This document shows, one piece after another, positions 39,521 through 50,340 of a DNA stretch of 64,000 bases. The DNA lies in contig WTXI01000002.1 in the NCBI GenBank assembly GCA_022376515.1, forward strand, positions 1,178,001 through 1,242,000. The letters are read 5' to 3'. The translations under genes were made by a program, and so were the position numbers. The stretch comes from Lactifluus volemus. Taxonomy: Eukaryota; Basidiomycota; Agaricomycetes; Russulales; Russulaceae. The stretch's first letter is position 1; each line of letters starts with the position of its first letter. The notes beneath the pieces were generated by a model. It saw nothing but the letters and a program-made list of their open reading frames with translations, was not told the origin of the DNA and did no database searches.

Positions 39521-39660
39521 ACAAAGCCGTGCTTGTGAGCGACGCGACACGACACGACTTTTGTATTGGTCACGCATACACAAATCGTCGTTCGTTCGAG
39601 TAACATTTCACAGCTCGTGTAACGTAGCGTGCACTCAATGAAAAAATAAATAAGTGTCTA

Positions 39661-40668
39661 TTAGGTGCTCTTCGACCAGGGACCAGCGGCTTCCCGTGCC
39701 TTTGCCCTCTCTGCGAGATCAACACCGACAAGGATCTTTGACGCCTTCCACAGTTGAACAAGATTGATGATGTTCTTCGCAAGGAATACCCAGAATGATA
39801 CCACAGCAGTGACCTCCGGCCATGTTAGGTGTGAGAGCAGCGGGTGTAAGAACCCAATGGGCGTTTTCACCCACTTCATGAGATAGAGTGAGAGAAAGAA
39901 CACCTCATTTCCAGCACACATCATAAACAACGTCCGCTGCATCGTCCCTGGTAAGCGAGCGGTACTGAGATGGTGTTTTAAACCTTACCGAGTCGTTGTA
40001 ATAGTACCACAAAATTCTGCTGACGTCGCTTGTGACCAACTTATGACTCCGCGAACCTGTAACGAGCGAGCTAGGGAGACGAACCCATCTTGGCAAAGGG
40101 GACGGAAAAAGTATGCGGGTTTACTTGCCTGTACATATGCATGTAATGGCTCGCAAAGTCCAGGGAGATCAAAAATTGGAAGAATAGCGCGTATGGTGGA
40201 TATGCGGACGAAAGATAACATAGGAGACATGACGTGGTACACCTCGACGGGCCAGTCAGTTTTCATCGAGGCAAGGGGCATGTCAGTGACGCGCAAAATA
40301 CCTATCCGTTACCATGTCCAGGACGGCGCCGAACTTGGATGTCTGGCCAAGAGCTCGTGCAGCTTGCCCATCTACCGCGTCCAACAAACAGGATATGCAA
40401 TAGAGTACTGTACAGTACTTGGGATGATAGCTCATGTAATGGAGAGCCAGCCCCGCGAGGATGATGCGACTGTAGCCTACAAATTCATTATTTTAAGATG
40501 TCTGAGTGCTGGTAGACAGGGTCTCACGTACTGACCAATAAGATTAGGAACGAAGAGAAATATATTTTCAGAGTATGATTGTTGAGTTGCCAGGTCGACA
40601 GCATATTTTGAGTCGACAACCTCTACGGAACCACCTTTGCGACGATGAATAGGTGGTCTAACGGACAT
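39661..40668 (-). CDS. PIS1: Phosphatidylinositol synthase
   Basis: Transfers inositol to CDP-diacylglycerol in the ER membrane. The start MSVRPPIHRRKGG is followed by ENIFLFVPNLIGYSRIILAG, the usual first membrane segment. The CDP-alcohol phosphatidyltransferase motif is complete: DGQAARALGQTSKFGAVLD then MVTD. Later segments (CLLCYLSSAYPPYALFFQFL, DFASHYMHMY, SRILWYYYND, FLHPLLSHLTWPEV) match eukaryotic PI synthases. Three or four short introns join without any frame problem, unlike the flanking AAA and asparagine synthetase genes. It lies in tandem between the SSO1-like and AAA genes on the minus strand and about 5 kb from CHO1, a member of the same enzyme superfamily. Confidence 0.93.
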
Positions 40669-40930
40669 GGTTGTGGAGGAGAAAGAGAGAATGATAAAAA
40701 TGGAGAACGGAGCGGTGGCCGTGACGCAAACGCAAACCGGAGTCACCACACCGCTGGCGCTCGTTCAAAAAAACAAGGCAAACAAATTATGTACGATAGA
40801 ATGCGCATGACATGTGTATAGCAACTAACTTTGCGTTAGATACGAGCCTAAATCATAAATCGTTAAACTAAAGCCTATATCTTGTCCCAGCATCCAAGTC
40901 GCATCGCACGCAAACTTATAGGTATCTAAC

Positions 40931-42259
40931 TTAATGGTGCTGCTTCCCCACAGTGAGACCGATCGCAAGACCCACGGCGGCCAGGACAATGAGGAAAATG
41001 ATGAAACATATCCAACGTTTTCGGCGCGCTGATCGCGCATGGTCAACGGCTTTTTTCGTCTGTGCGAGGCTGCGATTCCAGTTAGCCAAGATATTGACGC
41101 CAACAAACATTCGACATACCCGGCTTCCGTATCTTGTTCGACGTGGACAGCAGCGGTTTCAATGGCATTGATCGTCTCTTCTTGTTGGGTGACAAGGACG
41201 TCCATCTGCACAAATAACGAGTCCAGGGTTTGACAACAATGACGAATGAATGTGTTCTCACATCAACGAACAACTGAGCCAGTTCAGCGAGCGTGCGTTC
41301 AATCTTTCGTATGTCTTCATGCCGTTCTTGGACTTCACGATATGCAGCTCGGGACTCTCCATAACGCGTGGTAGACGTAAGCTGAAAGGTGTTCCTTCAG
41401 AGGGCAATCAACCTAGGAAGGAATCAAACGTACCGCCTGGGAGAAGACCTGACCACCAGCTCCTTCGTCACCTTGAACAACTGCAGCGACTTCTTCTGGT
41501 GTAGCATCGGGTTTGAACGTGTCAAGTAGAACCTGAGACAACCGAAGGAACCAAAAGGACCAAGTTGACGCACCGATTTTGAACTGTCGCTCAACACGCT
41601 GCCGGTATCGCGTACGATACTGTTGCTCGACCTGCTGATAGTTCTGCAAAGCCTCGATGAATTTTGAACGGATTAAGGATGTCTGCGGTTGTATGTTGAG
41701 GTAAATGCTTGAACAAGTTTTTTCCGGACGTCTCACTCACTTGGTTCTGTCGTATCCTAGCATCTTGCCCCTGAGGCACAGGCTGCCTCTCCAACTCTTG
41801 ATTCGGTTCTTAATTTGGTTGCTCAAGGACCGAGTCTCGGTGACTAATGTGTCCAGGGCAGTGGCGTTCTGTTGAATGAGCGCCTCGTCTGTGGTGTTCA
41901 ACGAACGAGCGTGCAAGTCAGCGATCGTTGACACGTTCGCATCGAACCGACGGAGTTCATCTTGAATGCTAGATACCTTCAATAGGAATATAAGAGAAAT
42001 GGTTATTCTAAAAATAATGTCCGCTGCAGACCTCGTTGTAGAACCTTGTCATCCCATCCGCAGCGGTAGCCCCAGCCCCATTCGTGATCTGGCCTTGGTC
42101 TTGAAGACCAGCCATCTCGTATTCTCCGGTGGCATTGCTAGGGCCACCTTGTCTCTGTGCCTGGTGAATAAAAAAAAGAGAGTTGTGAATATGTTATTAT
42201 CAGTCTAGGTTAGGCATCGACAGGCGAACCCGGAGCGCAGCAAGCCGATCGCGCGCCAT
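40931..42259 (-). CDS. SSO1: Plasma-membrane t-SNARE, syntaxin Sso1/Sso2 type
   Basis: Exocytic Qa-SNARE. The short first exon MARDRLAALR is spliced (GTTCGC...CACCAG) to AQRQGGPSNATGEYEMAG. The N-terminal Habc-like helices include SSIQDELRRFDANVSTI and ALDTLVTETRSLSNQIKNR. The linker (SKFIEALQNYQQVEQQYR) leads to the SNARE helix containing ERHEDIRKIERTLAELAQLF, VDMDVLVTQQEETINAIE and VEQDTEAG. A C-terminal anchor follows, KRWICFIIFLIVLAAVGLAI, with only GLTVGKQHH after it, typical of a tail-anchored syntaxin. Five or more introns join in frame. Confidence 0.9.
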
Positions 42260-42670
42260 TTCTCCGTGTTAAGAGTGGTTCGGGAGTGATGGCAGGAATT
42301 TTCCAACAAGTTCGCAGAAGGTGCTCTCTGCGAACAAACCCAAAAGGAACCAAGAAAATAAAGGATAAAGGAGGTAAAATGAGGAAGGGGAGTAAATAAG
42401 AGGGCTGGGGCAGCGCCAACCGTGACAGACGAACCAGCGGGTGCAAAAGTCGGTCCGTGAGAATCGACTGATGTCATGACAGGCGTGCCCTTTTCCTTGT
42501 CCTTCCTCTGTGATAATAGTCAGCTGTACTGCAATAAGACCTTTTTTTTTTGTTGACAACCACCCATGGTCACGATAGCCAATATGGTGCTTTCTTTCAT
42601 ACACGCCAGAAAGTCTACTAGAGCGTGTTAGCCATTCCTGGCTTATCTTATCTCGACATCATCATTTTCC

Positions 42671-42703
42671 GAGTCACGGTCCCAGAAATTTTGTTCAGAG
42701 TCA
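42671..42703 (-). promoter_or_regulatory. Paired Gcn4-type sites before asparagine synthetase
   Basis: GAGTCA occurs at 42671-42676 and 42698-42703; the minus strand reads TGACTC, the core of the Gcn4/Cpc1 general amino-acid-control element. They lie 58 and 31 bp before the ATG of an asparagine synthetase gene, a known Gcn4-class target in yeast. They may sit in the leader, so function is inferred. Confidence 0.45.
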
Positions 42704-42733
42704 AATCTTCAATAAATCACCCAAACCACCAAA

Positions 42734-45062
42734 ATGTGTGGCATATTCGCCGTACATGGCCTCCCAAAACCTGCTGCTGACAGGTCCAGATTTATCGCGC
42801 TCTCCAAGAAACAGCGTCATCGCGGTCCTGACTGGTCTGGATGCTATATCGGTAAGCGAACCGTCCTCGTGCACGAGCGTCTTGCAATCGTTGGCGTTGG
42901 TGAGTCTATTCAGATAGATACCCACCTTTAAATAGACCAAATTCCGGTTCAGATACTGGCGCACAACCACTCTTGAGCGAAGATGGTAAAATAATTCTTG
43001 CCGTGAACGGTGAGATTTACAATCACGTCAAACTGCGAGCCCATTGTGGCTCTGGATATAAATTCAAGACGCACTCTGACTGCGAAGTTATCATCCCTCT
43101 GGTGCGTGCTATTTGTGCTTTTCTGTCTATAGCCGACAAAGTAATCTTCTTCAGTACCGCAAACATGACAAGGATCTCTGTCCTCTACTTGATGGGATGT
43201 TCTCCTTTGTCTTGCTCGACGAGTCTCTCGAACCCCCAGAATCATCGCCGCCCGCGACCCTATCGGGATCACAACGCTTTACCAAGGCTGGTCTTCGAAT
43301 CGTCCCGAGGCCGTGTTTTTCGCCTCAGAGCTCAAGTGCCTCGTCGACGAATGTGACAAAATCGTCTCTTTCCCCCCTGGCCATGTGTTTGACAGCCGTG
43401 ACGGTTCCTTGACTCGCTACTATACCCCCGCATGGTGGGACAGTGACTCCCCGAACGCCCGGACGCCCTCTCTGACGGCTGACCTAAAATTAATCAGAGA
43501 GACTCTTGAGGCCGCGGTGAAGAAACGGCTGATGTCAGAAGTTCCTTACGGCGTTCTTCTCAGTGGAGGCCTGGATAGCAGCATTATTGCAGCCGTTGCA
43601 GCCAGAGAAACCGAGAGAGTCGCTCGGGCTCAGTTCGAAGCCAGGCAGAGACGACTCGCTCAAGCCGAATCTGGCCTCGCGACGCCACCCGGAGCTTCGT
43701 ATGTTGGAGTGACCGAAGATGGTAAGTGCAGTCACCTTTCTTCACCTCTGAGATATAAAAAAAGGACCGTTTACGTTTTCCCAGAAACTATTGCTTCTTG
43801 GCCGCAACTACACTCGTTTTCTATTGGCTTGGAGAACTCCCCCGATCTCCTTGCCGCCCGGAAAGCAGCTCATTACTTGGGTACCGTGCACCATGAATAC
43901 GTGTTACGGTCCAGGAAGGCCTAGACGCTGTTCCTGATGTAATATATCATCTGGAAACCTATGACGTGACCACTGTGAGAGCGAGCACACCGATGTATCT
44001 CCTCAGTCGCAAGATCAAAGCCATGGGCGTAAAGATGGTCTTGAGCGGTGAAGGAAGTGACGAAATCTTCGGAGGTGATATCCTCTCCACCGCCGATATT
44101 CTTCTGTTCCTCGAAGCTAAGTCTTTTGATGCAGGTTATCTCTATTTCCATGCTGCTCCCGACGCGCGTTCTTTTCACCAAGAATGTGTCCGTCGGGTGA
44201 AGAATCTGCACACAGCGGACTGCCTCCGGGCTAACAAGTACGTTTTGTGCTGCTGCTGCGGCTCAACGTGATCCCCCCCTCCCCCATTAAGTTCTGACAA
44301 ACCCCCAAAAGATCCACTATGGCCTGGGGTCTCGAAGCGCGCGTTCCCTTCTTGGACAAGACGTTCTTGGAAGTCGCGATGAGTGTCAGGCCAGAAGAAA
44401 AAATGTTCAACAAGGCGGCTCTCAAGAGCGCGACGAGGACGGGTGCCCAAAGATGGAGAAGTACATTCTTCGCAAGGCGTTCGACGTTGCGCCCGACGGG
44501 AAGGTCTGTCATCACGCCCGGTCCTAATCCTACTACATACATGCGCTTATCGCCTGTTGATTTTATCACCGCAGCCGTATCTTCCACGCTCGATTCTGTG
44601 GAGACAAAAAGAGCAGTTTTCAGATGGTGTTGGTTACTCATGGATAGATGGGTGCGGATTCACCAACTCAGCCAACGCGAACGTTCACTAATGGCAACCC
44701 TCATAGGTTGAAGGATCACGCTGAGAACAGCATCCCGGACGAAATATTTGAGAAACGGTTCGAGCGCTGGCCAGAGGAGACCCCAGATACCAAGGAGCCT
44801 ACTACCTCCGCGACATCTTTGACAGTGAGATCGCCCCCTCTACACCCTTTTGCTGATCGTAATTCTTGGACCAGGCATGTTCCTTTCAGAGACTGCAGCG
44901 AAGACAGCCGTTCGGTACGTTTTTACTTTTTACTTTTTTTTTCGTGGTTAGCTTCTTGGCTAAACTCTTCGTTTTCACAGGTGGATTCCCCGCGGAGACT
45001 GGGGCTGCGCGACGGACCCAAGTGGGAGAAGTGTTAGCATCCACAACGCAGCGTACGAATGA
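42734..45062 (+). CDS. ASN1: Glutamine-dependent asparagine synthetase, frame-broken as printed
   Basis: Cytosolic enzyme converting aspartate to asparagine with glutamine as nitrogen donor. The start MCGIFAVHG provides the Cys2 nucleophile. The glutaminase domain shows [20 protein letters not shown] and [14 protein letters not shown]. The synthetase domain shows the PP-loop LLSGGLDSS, then [31 protein letters not shown] and [16 protein letters not shown]. The C-terminus [19 protein letters not shown] to HNAAYE places the stop at 45062. Four -1 frame steps are required at about 43236 (C5 run), 43906, 44414 and 44797. Conserved residues are retained on both sides of each, and no insertion or substitution stop was seen. 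I interpret this as a working gene with base-calling losses, though a pseudogene cannot be excluded. Confidence 0.88.
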
Positions 45063-45485
45063 AGGGGTAAAATGATGGAATAGATTCAGAAAAAAAAAGT
45101 CAGCATAATGGTGATACAAGTTTCTAGCCATGTATAGATTAAAGAGCAGGCAGGTCGATGAGATTCCAAAAAGGATGAAGGACAGTATGACGTTGAAAAA
45201 CCGTTCGTCGGCTGAAAAAATGAGTGTAGGTGTTTTGATGAAGGGAGAAGAAAAACCGGATTTGCCCTAAAAACTAGAACAAGTGGGAACTTTTGCACTT
45301 GGCAAACGGTATCGCAAAAGACTACTCGAGAGACAGTGAAAGCGAGAAGGGTGAGCGACATGCAAATTGGACGTTGGTGGGTGAGAAATGGGTGACCCCG
45401 AGCATCGTTCCGGAATATAATGTAATGGGTTGGTATCTTAAATGAGCGGTCGTTAAAGGAGATTAGAGAGGCTATGTATTCAGGC
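45063..45485. other. Convergent intergenic region
   Basis: This is the 3' flank of the asparagine synthetase and RhoGEF genes. An A-rich run lies at 45091-45100. No gene or RNA structure was recognised. Confidence 0.5.
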
Positions 45486-48400
45486 CTAGTCACTGCTCAA
45501 TGAGCGGTCATTCGCCATCATTTGATGATAGAGACCCACTCCAGAGTCTTCCGAGGGGGCAGGTGAAGCGAGAACCTTATTGGGGGAGTCGTCGTCGTCG
45601 TCGTACGCGTGGCGGCACTGTTTTGCGAAACATTGCGGGACCGTTTCATCGATTGGACCGAAGTCGCCGGAGTGCGTGTGCTCCCATCCCAGGCAGGTCG
45701 GGTGATGGTAACCTTGACAGAGTGCCCCTCATCCGATGTGGCCGGGCGACGACTAGTCGGTGTGACGACGTTTCGACGACTGGATGGACGCCCGGCAGAA
45801 ACGTCGGCAGAAACGAGGCGACTACCAAACTTGGCATTCGCTGAAGACTCCCTGGAGTAGCCCGTAGGAATGGCAGGCCCGTTGCGTCTCGTGCCGTGCC
45901 CTCCTGGAACTGATCGATGTTTGCCCAGCGGCTTCTGCAGAGTGATCTTGTCTGCACCCCAATAGGAGAAACTCATCTTGCTTTGCGATCCGAGTCATCG
46001 GAATCGCCTCCCCCATCCTCGTCGTCGTCGGGCATGGGTACAATTCTAGGCTGCTGGACAGTAGAATGCATCTCAACTCTCGAACGAGCCACGCTGCACA
46101 CAGGGTCAACTAAGTCAACTTTTTATGGCTGTAAAACTTACTCTTCCATTGACACGACGCCCTCACGAGGTTGAACGACGTTGCCGATAGCCCAGTTCTC
46201 AATCTAAGGGGAACGCCGTTCAGATTATCTCGGGTCAAGAAAAGGAATGCTAAGTTACCTTGATGAACTTGTATAAATTCCGTGGTCGCGCTGTCGAGTT
46301 TCGGCGACCAGTAGTTGCGTATTTAGACTTGCCTTGAGCCTCGGGTAGAGAGTTCGCTCTTGAAGCATGGGCACTTCCCAACGGAAGAGAAGTCGTACCG
46401 GTGCGTTGACAACGAAGTACAACGTCACTAAAGACGACTAGCCACATGTCTTTTCTGCCACCAACACCGCTGCTACCGCTCTGCAGCACGTCGCTCAAAC
46501 GTTTCAAGGATGTCTTCCCTTTAACAGCCCTAGTGGCCCCAGTCGATGGTGGCGGTGATGATGGCTTTGAAGCGTCGCTCGTGTCTCTGGGGCTCAACAT
46601 TCGCTCCTCTACCAAAACACGAGATGGCTTGGGAGCGGCAAGTTGTTTCACTTTGTCCAGTCCCTCAATCCGTGCGAGGATATCGCGAGTCTTGTCACGT
46701 TCTTCCTTTTGAATCTTTTCATCCTCGATGCTACGAACAATGTTCTCGACCTCTGCAACCATCTGGAGAGTGCTCTCATACTCGAAAGTAGATGGGTCGG
46801 TATGGAAAAGGAGATTTTGAAACATCAATGGGTACTTGAGCAGCCGTTGGAATGGTTTCGACAACGAGATAGACAGCCCAGTTTCGCCACGATCCTGGGC
46901 ATCAATTTCGAGTTTGCGCAGAAAGGCGCTGACCTTGACCCATTCGTCTGCATCCTTATTCTTAGGACGTTTGGTTGAGTTGCTCGTCGAAATTGCATCG
47001 TTAGCTTGCTCGAGAGCACGTTCCAAGTGTAAGACATAGTCTGCATAACCCCGGAGGATGTGTGACTAGACCAAGGTAGAGTCCGTTGGTCAGCACAGCA
47101 GGAGAGAGGAGATGTAACCTTACGTTTGCCACGAAGACGTCTGCCAAGGAACGGACAAGTGGGTATTGTTCATCATATCGCTTCCGAAGCCCTTCATTGA
47201 GCTTGAGATGGCCCGCCAATATACTGTCTTCGATGACTTCCAGGCACTGCCGCAAGTCATCGGGTATTTGATGGGGAGCCACACCACCATTCACGATCAC
47301 ATCTGCTTTGGTCAGGCTTTTCTTGGATTTGCGTAGCATCATCCCTCGCGCACTCGGGTTGGACTTGCGATCTCGATCTCGATCCTTTTCTGGGGATGAG
47401 GGCGCAATAAAAGACTGACGACCTAAAGATTGCGTGGAGGAAGCATTAGGGTTCGGGCGGGGAGGCGGCGGGAGAGACTGATGAGAGCGGGAAGGGAATG
47501 GTACGGAGGTAGTTTTACCCGTCCGGGATGAGCCATAGGGTGAGCGGGGATGGTTGTGTTTCGACCCAAGATTGCCTTGTTCTCCCCTGCGAGATTCCGA
47601 GAAGCTCTTGCCCATTCTGTCGTTGTCGTCTTCATCGTCTGAGCCGCTGTCCATGTTCGGAGTGTCTTTGTCGTCCCTCCGAGATGCATAATCCAAAGGG
47701 GTGGGTGTGTCTGAACGGAATCCGAGTGGAGAGAGGAAACGAGAAGCGATTGGTAGGTGCTCGATGGACTCTACCGGGGTTTCGAGTCGTGACATGTCGT
47801 CGTACTCCAGCATAGGTGATGCTATTGGAGAGGTGGTGGTGGCATACGGGTGAAGCAAGGGAATTATAAAGGTATCCTTCATCTTGAGGAGCTCGGCGAC
47901 GTATCTGCAGGACGGTTGAGGGACTTTTGAAACAATGTGAGAAAACCACGCACCTTTCTTCGCTCGCCACGATTTCCCACAGCACCTCTTGTCGGGTCCG
48001 TTCCCGGGGTCCAAGATGGGTTACGAGATCTTCTTCTGCACCCTCACTCCAAGAAGCAGGGGGGAGGACGCTAGTGGTAGATTTCTGGGAGAAAGGAGTA
48101 CCAGAACGGAGTGACTGATGAATAGAAATGGCATCACTGTAACTCAGTTTTGGTGTATACGGAGGAGCACCTGAGCGCGTTGTGGTAGCCTTGACTGTCT
48201 GGGAACTGTTTTTACTTGAACCGACGTCGGTGCGAGAAGTAGATGCAGCGGTGGATGTAGAGCCACGGGGGTCTCTGGGTTGATTTGGGGTAGAGCGCGC
48301 AACGGTACTCTTGTTTGTTGTGGACGCGTCGTCGGGTAAAGGGCGGTCTTGGCCAAGACTGGATGGGGTTGGGGGAGGAGAGAGAAAGGCAACTTTTTTG

Positions 48401-48855
48401 GGTAGGTCATTGCTCCCATTAGTCGTGCTTATACTTCCGTTGCCAGTCTTGCGGGAACATCGCCCAGCGGAGTCCTGATCAGCACGAGGGGATGTTGTGC
48501 GGTTGACGATGGTGGTGTGGATGGAATCCTCCTCGGCGACATCAGAGAGGGGACCCTTTGAGTGTGTTGGGAATATAGGATTGTAATCTGGTGAGGATAT
48601 GGAAGGAGAGTCGACGAAAGGGAGGGGACGGGAGGAAAGCTCAGGGAGAGGTTTGAAAGACGCGATCGAGGTGGGTGTGCCGATAGACTGCTGGGGTTGT
48701 TCGAGTGGGGGTGGCCAATCCCTGAGCGGGGGTAACTGAGGTAGTTTTTCCTTTTGGTAGGAAGAGTTTGGAGGGGGTAATAAATCAGGATCCTTGGTAT
48801 CCTTGGCTTTATCCTTGGAAAGGCCTCTGTTGAATCGATTGAAAAGGGCTTTCAT
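45486..48855 (-). CDS. Rho guanine-nucleotide exchange factor (DH-PH)
   Basis: The start MKALFNRFNRGLSKDKAKD opens a Pro/Ser-rich N-terminal third. The DH domain begins at EVLWEIVASEERYVAELLKM. Its first helix is separated from the next conserved block (IPDDLRQCLEVIEDSILAG) by roughly 180 Ser/Pro/Asp-rich residues. The hallmark CR3 sequence is KPFQRLLKYPLMFQNLL. A PH-like region follows (KDMWLVVFSDVVLRC; KMSFSYWGADKITLQ). The printed frame stops at 45518 after EWVSIIK. If one G is missing from the G5 run at 45582-45586, the frame instead ends with SGVGLYHQMMAND, a tail that looks conserved, at 45486. Which Rho-family GTPase it activates cannot be told. It is divergent from the methyltransferase gene by 131 bp. 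Confidence 0.85.
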
Positions 48856-48986
48856 AGCGCGACCTATAGAAGGAGGACGCGATTAAGAGTGTAAGAGAAG
48901 AAAGATAAAAGTACAGAAATATGAGAAAGGGCTTGAGGAAGTCGCAAAAAAGGTGTAAAAAAGGAATGGAGAAATTGTGAGAAAGA

Positions 48987-49853
48987 ATGGTCGCCTCGAG
49001 GCATACACACCCTCTTCTTCCTTCAGCCACTCTCCCCGCTCACCAGACAACTCATCTGGACACCATCCATTATTCTAATAAATTTATTCTCTTACAGAAA
49101 CATAATGGTACTTCAACAGGCGACGTTCTCTGGCTCGGCGCACAGTGTCTCTCTGCTTACCTCCCAACCATTCACAAGTCAATCACTTTGAACCCTTCCT
49201 CTCTTCACATTCGCCCCCGCCTTCTCGAGCTTGGCAGCGGCACAGGTCTCGCTGCGTTAGTCGTCTTTTTGTACTTTCAAATATATTTTGTTGACAATCA
49301 ATATATAGCCTCACCATGCACTCTCTCGGTTGGGATGTCCTTGCGACCGACACGGACCATATAATTTATTCCGTACTTTCTCCTAACATCGCAATGAACT
49401 ACCCCGATCCACTGGCGGTGACCCTATCATTCAGATCAGAGAGCTAGATTGGCTTGTTCCACCCATCTCATGGGACTGGTCCAATCCGGTTGCCGTTGCA
49501 TCCACTACTCTACCTCCGTCCTCAACTACTGATGCTAATTTGCTGCAACCCCCCTTCGACCTCATAATCTCTTCGGATACCATTTATACCTCGGAACTCG
49601 TTCAGCCGCTCCTCCGTACCCTTCATGCCGCGGCGACAATTTCTGGCTCACCACCCGTATACCTTTGTATCGAAAGACGTGACCCCGCTCTTCTTGACCG
49701 TGCCCTTTCCGAGGCTCAGAGCGTTGGGGTTTTACTACTACCCGTATCCCTCGCAAGAAGATATCCAAAGCGATGGAGAAGGGAGGGTTGAAATGGAATA
49801 AAGAAGATTGGGATGGCGTGGAGATATGGAAACTGAAGCTTAGGAATGTCTAG
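48987..49853 (+). CDS. METTL21-type protein-lysine methyltransferase, frame-broken as printed
   Basis: Small seven-beta-strand methyltransferase of the Methyltransf_16 kind, which generally modifies lysines on elongation factors or chaperones; the substrate here is unknown. The start is MVASRHTHPLLPSATL. LWLGAQCLSAYL and motif I RLLELGSGTGLAAL are in exon 1. MHSLGWDVLATDTDHI contains the acidic residue expected to hold the methyl donor. Later blocks are IIQIRELDWL and PFDLIISSDTIYTSEL, and the C-terminus ends GLKWNKEDWDGVEIWKLKL. Two -1 steps are needed: at about 49404 (C4 run, where ACCCCG would need one more C) and about 49726 (TTGGGG, restoring WGFTTTRIPRKKI). The exact boundary of the first intron near 49260-49310 is uncertain. 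Confidence 0.78.
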
Positions 49854-50340
49854 TATGTAACGCGATTCATCTCGTAGCCAATGACAATACAATACTGGCC
49901 TTCAGCGTAATCACGCGCAATGTTCGCGTTGTTGATTAAAGGCCGTGATGAAACCGAAGGTGAAGGTTGCATGGAAAGGCGGATGTTCGATACCCTCCCC
50001 TTGTTCACTATCACCGTCGGGTGTTCATCTTGAGAATGGGCATAGTCCTCTCAGGGATACCCGCTGTCACCGAAAGCCTCAGTTGATGTCCAAAACATCA
50101 TGATGCCAATATTGTACCAGTTCTAGTTCCAGTCTTGTCAATCGCTTGTCACGTTGCCCGTCCAACAGCCGACCATATCTACGTATTATATACCTTTGAT
50201 CGCGGTACCGCGGCTGTGTCGTCTGTAAACCTGATCATCACAATGGCATGGTCCCAGCTGGGCACATCAGCTCGGCTTTGACCGACTGTGCGATTGCTTA
50301 TGTAACCTTGACGAGCTAACTCTAGGTTAAGACCGTCACA
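49854..50340. other. Intergenic region before PRP28
   Basis: This holds the 3' flank of the methyltransferase gene and the promoter side of PRP28. No ORF, RNA or repeat was recognised. Confidence 0.5.

Noticed and set aside
33648..40668. A phospholipid biosynthesis cluster
   Set aside because: Only CHO1 and PIS1 are related; NSE1 and the AAA ATPase between them have other roles, and the strands differ.
42734..45062. Asparagine synthetase as a decayed pseudogene
   Set aside because: All four defects are one-base losses of the same kind as in six neighbouring genes, and catalytic residues are retained, so assembly error is the simpler explanation. This is not excluded without reads.
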